A stretch of 64,000 nt of DNA from Sabellastarte sp. h YS-2021. Its lineage: Eukaryota; Annelida; Polychaeta; Sabellida; Sabellidae. The position numbers were made by a program, and so were the translations under genes. The stretch covers positions 93,842,537 through 93,906,536 of the forward strand of contig OZ024936.1 of NCBI GenBank assembly GCA_964017235.1, read 5' to 3'. Positions 23,521 to 35,500 of the stretch are shown here, piece by piece (position 1 is the first letter of the stretch; each line of letters begins with the position of its first letter). The notes beneath the pieces are model-generated. The model saw only the letters and a list, made by a program, of their open reading frames with translations. It searched no databases and was not told the DNA's origin.

Positions 23521-26500
23521 AGCATGTTTTGTTTCTTATACTGCATTTGCTTGTGACATATTTTTCATATGACATGAGTCATAGTCAACAACCTGACCAG
23601 TACTAGATTACCCTTGTTCATATTACTCATGATATTTCTCCAGTTTTGTTCCATTCATACATAGTCATCAGATAGCCACTCACTTGTCCATTCATTTCCT
23701 TTTAATATGTTAAGAATTTTTATTTGGCTTACAGACATTTAAAAAATATTCATAAATATTCAGCATATGTGGTTGAAAATGTCATCTTAGTGCTTCTCTT
23801 TGTATTAATATTAATATTATTCAATATTTACACAATATTTATATTTCTGCAAGTTTCCCTACTAACTCTTGTTGAGTATTTATCAAATTTAGATCCTGAT
23901 AGATGCTGTAATATTTATTTGAGGATATCTTGTATTGTTCTGTAAGGGGCCCAAAACTGTCCCTTATGTGGAGGTAACCCGACCAAAATTCAACAAGGAC
24001 TTCATCCATACTTGCTGTTGGTCCTTTTTCACTGTCTCACAAATTATAAATATGTGAAATAAACTTTGAATGTAAGAATTACAGACAGCTTTATTCAAAA
24101 ATACATATTTTGTTTAAAAAGGTATCCTGTTTCTGCTATATAGTGCAAAGTTTTATTTGTGAAAAAAAAAGATTTTATAACCATTCACACAGAGCAACAT
24201 ATGTGAAAACACATGTGAAAGATATTTTCCCATGTAAAAGTCCCCTTATATATCCATGTTTAAATCTTGTTTCCCCACTTATCTTTATGAGCATCTATCC
24301 TCTTTAATTTCCTCAAATTTATCAATGGAAACTCATTAGAATCTATGCTAATGTGTGGTATATAAGTAAAGGTAATTAATTATAAGGGTATAAAAACTTC
24401 ATAGGTTTTCGTTATGTATTTATGTATATTTAAAGTGTGAATTGTTATTTACTATTTAGGCTATATTACAAGAGTTGTTAATAAATTTGTATGTATATAC
24501 ACAGTTTACAATATTCACACTGCAAGTTTGCAAGGTTTATACAGTACTGAATATGTTCTATGAAAACATAGAACTCATTATTGAATTCGCTATAACCTAA
24601 TTTTATAGGATGAAAAAATACCTAAAATACCATATTTTCTCATGCGTTTATTTTCATTATAATCTGACAGTTTAAAATCAACCAAATGAAGGCACAATAT
24701 AGATAATTGATCTGCCTATCAAAACCCCAGTTACCCTTCAGCCAGTATTGCCTACATTTGGCATCCAAACCCCATGAAATTTGTGAAGGCGGAAATTTTG
24801 AACATTTCTGTGCGTGTTGACAGGTGAAACAGGGAAAGATCGAGTTTCAAAATTTGTGAAGGCGGAAATTTTGAACACCTCTGTGCGTGTTGACAGGTGA
24901 AACAGGGAAAGATCGAGTTTCAAAATTTGTGAAGGCGGAAATTTTGAACACCTCTGTGCGTGTTGACAGGTGAAACAGGGAAAGATCGAGTTTCAAAATT
25001 TTGCAGACAGATGTGTATCACCAATTACAGGAATGAGGCGTTTAACACAATGCCTATAAACGTAGGCAATAGCCCTTGTATTGTGAAAATCCGGGTTAAT
25101 AGATACCTGATTGCCAGTATTATGAATCAACTTTGTACTGTTTTAAAAACTTGATAGAAATATAATACCCCCAGTGACTATCTTTCTGTACAATAAAGTC
25201 ACCTGTACCTGTCCTACTTTAAGTAAAATATTCAATAAGAAGTACATTCCAAAATGATGTCCTTGTTCAAGCATTGTTACTATCCTTGTTGTCACAGTGT
25301 TACTGTCCCTGTACCCTTATTGTTACTATACTTGTTCTAGCATTACTACTATTCCTGGTCACACATTGTTGCTATCCCTGTTCCAGCATTGTTACTTTAG
25401 GCACAAACTTATGGTCCACTTGATCTTGAGATGGAACTTGTGCAATCTTGTCATCAAAAGATCGTGCACCCTTCTTTAGGTGGTGCAAACAATTTCGAGA
25501 TGGAACTGCTCCAACTTAGGATATCTATCACAGAATCTTGAGATATGATTGGATCTATTATTTTTTTCATTTTTGTGGTGGTCACTGATTGGCTGATATT
25601 TTAGGGTTAGGATCCTAAGTTTGGCTGGCCAGTCTTAAGATGGAATGGGACAAGCTAGCACATCTTGAGACTGGCCAGCCCATTTTATGATGACATAGTT
25701 ATGTCAGCACCTTTAAATCTAGTAAATTTATGATGATATGTCACCTGTATATATAACAAATTTACAGATATGGTTAAATTCAATCCAATGTGAATAATGT
25801 ATTTGAACTCCTTATTTGCAATCATATGCAAACTATATGAAATTAGATAAAATATTTATTATAAAAAGTATTAAACCTTATAAAATGCCCCTTTTCTGTG
25901 ACAACAGAGCAATATCAAACTAATTAGAGTTTTTACATTGAAACCATTTCTACCCAGGGTAGTACACTGACCTATTTGTGAATTACCAATGAAATCATTT
26001 AACAGGCATGTGGGTGGAGCTTAAAGTAACCATCAAGGGTAGTATGGGTGGTCAGTGGTGTACAAAGGGTGTTTAGCTCATTAACAAAGAAAATTTTAAT
26101 ATTAACCCATTTTATTGGAGGGATGAAGGACATAGTTCACATTTCACCATCAGCAGGGCCAAATATGACTGTTCTTCACTATGCAAATGGTCAATGCAAA
26201 GGAACATGTATGTACAGTATTGTACACCTTTTGGCTTTTGCTAGTCTTATTCTAGGCTCTTAGATATTTTTTAAAGTATTATATTTTATATATTTTTCAA
26301 ATAGCAAGTACTAAGTGTGACTGAAAGAAGCAATTTGACCTACAGAAAACATAATTAATTTTCAAAGGGAGTCAGCATTACATTTTATGGTACATTCTAC
26401 TTAATTCTAACAAGAGTCTATTAGCTAAGGTCCAGGATCTAATACTAAGTTTTTATATTTCATGTAAAAGCCAGCGTAGTATTCGTACAGACTTACAATA

Positions 26501-29500
26501 TTTTATGTATTCAGCCAGGGGCTCTGGTACAGACCATGGGCAAGGCTAGATGTATTGTTACAGTGAATTGATAATATTATACACCAGGGTGTGGGATTGG
26601 TGTATTGAAAATATCACTTGAAGTATATGTATGGAAGAGCATTAGTGCCACAGAAAAAAATTTTTTGAATTGTCAACTTAGTATCTCCACATGTTGACAT
26701 AATATCTCAACATGTTGAGATACTATCTTAACATTTGCATAGTGAAGAACAGTTACTTAATATCTCAACATGTTGACTTAGTATGTCAACTTGTTGAGTT
26801 AATATCTCAACTTGTTGAGTTAGTATCTCAACATGTTGAGTTAGTTTCTCAACATGTTGACTTACTATCTCAACATGTTGAAATACTAAATCAACATGTT
26901 GAGATATTAACTCAACATGTTGAGATACTAAGTCAACATGTTAAGATACTAACTCATCATGTTGAGATAATAAGTTGACAACTAAAGAAAAAAACTTTTT
27001 TTTCTGTGGCACTAACACTCTTCCATATATATGACATATTTCAATGATGTGTAAAATATATCAAGTTACACAAATAATTTCTTGGTACTTCCTTTTTCCA
27101 AAATATCCTGCACCAGTTTTTCCTCATGTAAAGTATAGAAAAGCCCTGCAGGGAAAACCCATACAGAAAAAAGTCATACAATTTGTGGACCCCATTGAGA
27201 ACACCCTACACCATTTTTGAGACTGGATAGTCCTTTTCAGATAGTACAATGTGCAAACATAAACTGTTTCCTATCACTTACATATCACTTTTATTTTTTC
27301 AAAATTATTATTGTTTTTTACGGAGCCCAGGAAGGGACATAGAACTGTTTTCTTGGCATTTTTTTATCTCGTTCCCACGAGATAGGAAGTTATGGCCACG
27401 AGTTAGCAACTCATTACCACAAGTTAACAACTCATTACCACAAGTTGACAACTCATTACCACAAGTTAAAAAGTAGTTCCCAAAGGTTAGCAAGTTGTTC
27501 CCACATGATAGCAAGTTGTTCCCACAAGTTATAAAGTCATTCCCACAAGATACTAAGTCGTGCCCAGAAGTTAGAAAGTCGTTCCCACAAGTTAGAAAGT
27601 CGTTCCCACAAGATAGCAAGTCGTTCCTACAACATAGCAAGTCGTTCCCATAAGTTAGCAAGTCGTTCCCACAAGTTAGCAAGTCGTTCTCACAAGCTAG
27701 CAAGTCGTTCCCACAAGTTACCAAGTCGTTCCCACAAGATAGCAAGATAGCAAAATGCCTGTTTTATGGCACTTTCCTTGGTCCTTCTAAGATATTTCAG
27801 TATGTTACATTGGACTGGGTGCTATTTGGCACAGCATACCTTGCAGTATCTCCGCTGCACTGGATTCTCATACAAGCTATGTACCTAGATGCAGAAAAAC
27901 TCGTGTTTGCCAACTTGTGGGAACGACTTGCTAACTTGTGGTAATGACTTGCTATCTTGTGGGAATGACTTGCTATGTTGTGGGAACGAGTTAGTATCTT
28001 GTGGTAACGACTTTGCTAAGTTGTGGGAATGAGTTTATATCTTATGGTAATGACTTTGCTAACTTGTCGGAATGAGTTAGTATCTTGTGGTAATGACTTT
28101 GCTAAGTTGCGGGAATGAGTTAGTATCTTGTGGTAATGACTCTGCTAACTTGTGGAAAAGAGTTAGTATCTTGTGGTAACAACTTTCTAACTCGTGGGAA
28201 TGATTTACTATCTTGTAGTAATGACTTGCTAACTTGTGGGAATGATTTTCTAACTTGTGGTAATGACTAACTATCTTGTGGTAACGAGATAAAAAAATGA
28301 GAGAAAAACAGTTCTATGTCCCTTCCTGGGCTCCGTAGTTTTTAGAATTTGCTAAATACACATTTATGGTTTCGCAAACTAAAATATGAAGAAATACTTT
28401 TAACATTCACAATACAAATAACATATAAAAAATTATTGTATTACTATTGAAAGGAAAATAAACAAATCCCAATTGTCAAAAACAAATTTTAAGTTCAACT
28501 GACTGTAAAAATTCTGGAACATAACTCCATTTCTACTTGAAATTTCACTGCAATGTTCTTTTTGATTAGTTATCATCGAGAGATTGAGTAACTGTAATCA
28601 AGTGTGGTTTTACTTTGCTAACAAAGTGACTATTTTATTGTTTCTAAAACTACAAAGGGGCATGGGGATTGAAAATTACAGCACATGGTAGTTTCACTAG
28701 CAATTGAAATACCCTTTAAGTAATTATCAACCCTTTCATTTGTAAACTAACCATAATTTATAGGGCTTTCTCCAAGATCTAAAAAATGGTATCTTGCATT
28801 TCTACATGGATATTAAAAATTGTTGGGCTTTTCTCCTGTAGGGCTTTTCTTTGTAGGGCTTTTTTCCCGTTTCCAATCAATAACACTTTTTATAACCAGC
28901 CACTTGAGCCTTCATAATAGATTCTACTGGCCAGTCCTTAAAAGGTTCCAACAGACAATACATCATATTGTCCTGTTTTTTATGTGAACACAAATATTGC
29001 TCTACACATACATAAAGTTGCCACCCCTCAAATTTTATTTAAAAGAGGCACTGCCATATTAGGCAGGTCACTACCTGGCTTACTTCCCACTGGTGTACAA
29101 TGTAAAAACTCTATTATGTAAGATCCTGCAATAATGTCAGAATGTCGTATCACTACAACTTCAGTAAATTATTTGATCACATTATCTCCACTACATAGTT
29201 ACTAAACACTGATCAGAGGTCCAAAAGGTTAAATCTAGAGAGTTTAACCAGTTAAGACAGTGAAAAATCAACATAACAGGCATGGCTCCTTATTGCAACT
29301 TAAAGGGCCAAGCAACATAAAGCTAAAGTAAATCGGGAGCTGCACAAACCGCCTCTTTGCCAAATCGACCATTGGCAAATTGGTCCCTGAAAAACTCGGT
29401 CCCCAGGTATAAAATAATGAAATATAATGCAATGACAGTACTTTTATAGAGCTTAATCTTCATCATGCAGCAGACTCTGAGGCTAACAGATATTTATTTA

Positions 29501-32500
29501 GATCAGGTTAACATGTATCAGAATATTAATAACAAATAATAAGAGACAATTCTTTGTGGTCATATTATGTTCCTTTCATAATTTGACAACTTCTAAAGTT
29601 ATAATTTATCAGAGTCTAATTAACCTATTTCAAATATATTAGGGGGGCCACAGTGGCAGAGTGGTAACACTCTCGCCTCCCACCTCTGAGGCCGGGGTTC
29701 GGTTCTCGGCACAGCCTCAAGTGGGAAAGCCGGTAGTTGCTTGCCATTGGTCGGCAGTTTACAGTACAGAACTCTGACGAACTGTATGTACTGGTTTCCT
29801 CTGCCCTTCCAACTACCTGTCGTGATATGACCTGTACAGTGTTGAAAGCGACGTAAAAACCCCAAATAAATAAATAAATAAAAGATATTAGGGTGCTCCA
29901 TCAAGTCCTTTTAACTTACGTTTTAAAAAATATAAAATATAATAAAAAATATAAAAATATACAAGAAAGTGGTAGCATACACTACATAAACCAGTGACTT
30001 AGTATCTCAAGTGGCATATACAAAATTTAGCATGGCATTTATTTCTCCAGCAGTAAATCCATTTTGAAAGACACTGATATATAGCAGATATTTAATATTC
30101 CCTACATGTTTTAAGTCTTCCTCATTAATTGTATTGATAACAGTGATCTCTCACTGCTTTCAAAAGCTTATAATTAGAATTACATATTATTTTTATTGAT
30201 ACATTAGTCTGGTAAATAATATGATTCAGAGTTTTAGATATATTAGAGCAACTACCATTTATACATTATTCAGTAAACAGTTTAATGAGGGTTGATTTGG
30301 TAAAGGGCCTATTTGTCTGAGGCTTTCGCAAGTCAACAAAAAGCAAACTTGCTTCTTGGATCTTTAACCTTTCCATCTTGGGTTCAAACCTTGGGTGAAC
30401 TGTTATAGCTGGAGCAGCTCTGGCTCATAGATCGAGTTAATCATAAATTCAAGCCCAACATTAATGTCCCTATTGTAACAGTTTTACTGCCATTGTTACT
30501 ATCCAGTTTTACATTGTTACTATCCTTGTTCCCTCATTCTTACTATCCTTGTTTCCCATTGTTACTATTCTTGCCATGTTACTACTATCCCTGTCACCAC
30601 ATTGTTATTATCTTTGTTCCAATATTGTTACTCTTGGTCCTGCATTGTAAAACTATCTCTGTTCTCATAAAGAATAAAGGGTGGTATTTGGACCCCTCTA
30701 TTCCTCTGAGAGGTAATTAATTATACATATTGATTAATGCCAATAGGAACAATGGTTGGGACATCCGTAATATATTTGAGTTCTTGCTTTCTTCTTGAGT
30801 TCAGAAGTAATGTTTTGGTGGTAAATTTTTGCGCCAATGTTTTTTATGTATATGGGTACTGCTAAAATTGTTAATTTTGAACAATTTTGGACAGTAGGTA
30901 CATTTGGCCAGTCTAGTGCATACTGGGGGTAGTGTAGACAGAAGTTTTGCTTCTTTGGTGGGAGGTTAATTGATTTTGTTGGATGTGGAATGCAACTGAA
31001 AGAGTTACCATAGTAACCAACCCACTTGTTGAATAGTACCCAAATTGGCATAAATACTACCATATAAGCTTCCTAAGCCTTAAAATAGCCTAAAGTACTT
31101 CATGAGGTCAAGTCTCAATATACATTCAAGCCTCTGATGAGACTGATCCTACAGGAAGTCGAAATGTAAGCTAATAACTAGCTATATTTTAGGCTCAATA
31201 AATCCTACTGACATAACAGCAAACCCTTCTTTTTATCTCTGTTCTCACATTGCTACTTCCTTTATTGTTGCTATCATTGTTTCCTTATTTGTTACTATAG
31301 GAATAACCCCTGACCAAACCACGGTATACGCAGAATTTTACCATGGTTTGAGGTTATAAACCCCGAAGGTGAAACCATGGTAAAATTCTGCATATACCGT
31401 GGTTTGGGAGGGGATTATTCCTATTCTAACATGACAAATTATTTTAAGATGAATAATTATTCCAAATTTTACTGTAAAACGGTCATTGTTACGACAGCCA
31501 TAATGAGCGATAAAAGGGAGTAACAGGGTTATGCTGTATTTTACCGGGGAAGTATTTCGTCGTTTAGCCAATCAGAATCGAGGACACATCCGTGTCATGT
31601 TAGAATATCCCTGTTCCCATATTGTTACTCCCTCTATTTACTTATTGATACCACCCTTGTATGCACCTTCTTACTTCCCTGTACCCACAATGTTACTGTC
31701 CTTGTTTAAGCTGTTGCTACCTTCCCTTTTCCTATATTGTTACAATCATTATGCCAGCATTCTTACCATTCTTTTTTATTCATTTTACAATCCTTCCTGT
31801 TTTTTTTTGTCTTTTAGTTGCAGGGTTCACTCATGACAGCCTCTGTAGTGGAGATGCTACTGGGCCTCACTGGAGTTGTGGGATTTCTGTCAAAGTATAT
31901 TGGTCCACTTACCATTTGTCCCACCATCACACTTGTTGGTATATCGCTTTTCAAAACAGCAGCAGATTTTGGTGAACAAAATTGGCCCATCTACTTCATG
32001 TAATTGCCATGAATATTCATACTGTATTTATTACAACTGTTAAAATTAAAAAACAGCTTTTATTGTGAGAATGGGGTGAACACATTATAAGAAAACTTTA
32101 TGAATTTTCTGCAAGAATGTCCAGCAACTAGGTGTAATACGTTTTAGTACTAACTGTACCTCAGGTTTGACGTTGCAGGAATTAACTCACACTTATGTGA
32201 CTCTAGTTTCAAATCTAGCTCATGATAATGACACAATAGAATAGAATAGAATAGAACATTTAAAAAGCGCAAAATTGCTACAACATCCTCTAATGTGCTC
32301 GAAGTCAAAAAGGGAAAGTCCAAGGACATATCAAGTCAAGATCCAAATAAGTGCCCACTGGGGGGAGATGTACTATGGTGGAGGATATGCAAGTCTAAAC
32401 AAATAGGTTTTTAGCTGGCTTCGGAAACCTGTTATTGTGTGCTGTGATCGGACCGATTGTGGGAGTTTGTTCAATTCAGCAGAGAAGCCATTGCAAAACC

Positions 32501-35500
32501 TTGCCTACCAATGGCCTTTCTAGAACAAACTGAGGAATGAGAAAGCCAATTGCTGATAGCTGATAGAACATTAGAAGTAAAACTTCAGTTTTAATCTTAT
32601 ACTGTAGGTTTGTTGTTTATTTTTACCTCAATCAAGGGAGATATGTGTTTGATGGTATTTATTTGTTTGTTAACAAAATATCTTTGAAAAATCAACGGAT
32701 TTTGAATTAATTTTTAGGGAAATGATGACAATAAAACAAGAAACAAATGATTCAGTGGTGGTTGTCCAGATAACCATCTGGATCAGGAAGTTTTCAAAGG
32801 ATCTTTGATCATCGCAAGGTCCATTTTCAATACAAGTGTATTTACCGCCATAATTAATTGTCACATTGTTTGGTAAGAAAATGCAGGACACTCTGAGAAG
32901 AGTTTATATAACATTTCCAAGTTTAATCCAGTTCCAAGCAAAATTGGGGATTCTATAATTAAGAGCAGGAAAAAGTAGGTGTGGAATCGAGGTTTTTGGC
33001 TGATGTCTGACCCCTTCACTTTTCTAATTAAAGTTATGTTCTATCTAAATATATGTTTTTCAGGACACTGTTTCTATTGGTTTTATTCTCACAATACTTG
33101 TCCTCTGTTGAATTACCCTTGCCTACCTACGCAAAAGAGAGCGGATGTAGTTTCAGTCGATTCCCTATATTTAAATCCTTTCCTGTAAGTACCGATTAAT
33201 TTTAATATAACAGTTTATACTATAATTTTTTGTACTTGAGTGGACTAGTTGTATAAGATAAATTGTAACTTTGACTTTTTTTGCAAATGTACAGTGACAG
33301 CTCAAGCATGCAATTTTGTTAGTATGATCCCCAAGCAGCTAATTTTCTATTATTGCCATATTTGGTAAAGCCAAGGAGTTGTTCTAATATGGCATTCAAT
33401 CTGTCCTCTTATATCCGTCACATCAAAACTTATATACCATCTATTCACCAATTGCTCATCCACCCCAATGTATTTTTTTTCTTTTTTTTGGCATACCCAT
33501 GATAACTGACATTTTTCAATTCCCGGACATCTGATTTCTTTTTGGATCCACGCTTGTGGGTGTGTTGCTCCTTAGAATCTGCATGTTGCCGAGATTAAGC
33601 ACAATTAAAGTCATATTGTAATTTGAATGAAAATTAAAGAATAAAACACTAATTTGATAGAGTAAATACAATGTTCATACACAGAGTTTTTTATTTTCAG
33701 ATTTTCTTGGCCATCTTGGTCTCCTGGTTTATATGCTTTCTTCTCACCCTTACGAATGCTATTCCATCAGACAGCACACACTGGGCCTACAAAACCAGGA
33801 CAGATATCAATAAAAATATACTGGCTGAATCCCCTTGGTTAAATTTCTTTTGGCCAGGTATGTATCTGACGCAGAAGACTATTTCAGGTTGAGTACAACA
33901 AACATTTTATGAAAGATTGGACTTTTGATTATGAATTAGTAAGGGTAGTAATTTTACATAAACTAGATTTTACAAAAATTACAGGCTTTCACCAAATTAA
34001 GAGTTAACTCTTTTTCGCAAACAAACCGGTGACACATAAAAGTACAATGAAGTATGTTATATTGATGACCTTCTGAAACTATGCAGGCAAATATGGTATT
34101 CCTCAAGTAAGTATCTCACTGGTTGCTGGTATGGTTGCTGGCTTGCTCATATCCGTGATAGAGTCTATTGGAGATTATCATGCCTGTGCCAAGATGTGTG
34201 GTGTCCCAAATCCACCTAAACATGCCCTGAACAGAGGTAAGATAATCTTGTTTTAAATTAAGAATCACCTTTTTCAATGTTATAGATGATGACAATGAAT
34301 TTTCCAAATTTTCTTTGTGGTCAGAAGTCTTAGATTTGTAAAATCTATCCAGACAATATATAATCCTAGCTCTCTTCATTTTAAAAAGTGGTAGACTGTA
34401 GAGACTGTAGTTTTTAAGATGTCATGCCTTTGCAATTACAATGCATGTTAAGTAGCCTTACTAGCATCATTCCTTAGCATTGTCAGTTCTATTCATACAC
34501 TATTATATCTTTCAGTGTATAAATGATGGTTGTACATTAAAAGAATGTCAAAGTCTCTCTTTAGGGACTCCTGGCCTGGCGTGATATTCACTAAAGGTCT
34601 TAGCCTTAACTTTTGTGTAAAATATAGCCAAGTTAAATCTAAAAATTTCACAAAGACATTTGGTGAATATGATCCCTGGATTATCATGGCTTTTGAAAAT
34701 CTAATATGGAACACAGGAATCTTCATTGAGGGAGTGGGGTGTTTTGTGGCTGGACTGTTAGGAAATGGAGCTGGAACCACATCATACAGTCAAAATGTTG
34801 GATTAATAAGTCTGACAAAGGTGATATTTTATACCTGTTGATGTTATTGATGTTTATTAGTTTTCCTCTGTAATGTTTTGTGTGCTTAAGAAAAAACTTC
34901 CATAAAGACTTCCATAAAAGTCCATGTTTTAGTTAATCAAACCCACACCAAGGAAAGATATCCTTGGATTTTCTCCCTGACTAAAAAACCTTTCACTCTT
35001 CCCTATCATGTACATGAATTCAAACAAATATATCAATTACTCACAGTTATTTATTTTTCTCTCCCTCAGAACCATTTAACAGTAAGAATATTAAGCTAAC
35101 GCTTATATTGTATTAAATATACAAGAAATGATTCAGCACCCAACAGAAAATATACACACATAATAAAACACACATCTAAGGCAGGCATATATATATACTT
35201 GAAAGTCTCCCACCAACAATACATATATATACATGTAGAGTTGCGATGAACATCTAAGCAATTGTCAGTGAATGCAGTTACCGATGTCTATCAGTGACAA
35301 CTTTAAACCACTTAATTTGTTGAAGCCTTATTCCACTTACTTGTAAGTATTTCTGAGAACAGTTGAATATATATACACTAAAACTCTATTACAGTTGTTC
35401 TGGTTACCGGAGTCATATCTTGCCAGAGTCAACAGAGGTGACAATGCCACCACATCTGTTTGGTTTCATTGGTCTTGTGTCTGATATCTATTATCAGCAG

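Noticed and set aside
26712-26978. 88-residue ORF with QHVEIL repeats
   Set aside because: By-product of the TCAACATGTTGA satellite in foldback element A.
27308-27745. 145-residue ORF of CGNDLLT repeats (- strand)
   Set aside because: It lies fully in the satellite arm of foldback element B. Its openness results from the 20-bp repeat lacking stops in that frame, with no domain and no splice sites.
27345-28290. CRISPR-like array of 20-bp repeats
   Set aside because: The units are directly adjacent without unique spacers, the arrays are inverted about a centre, and the DNA is from an animal.
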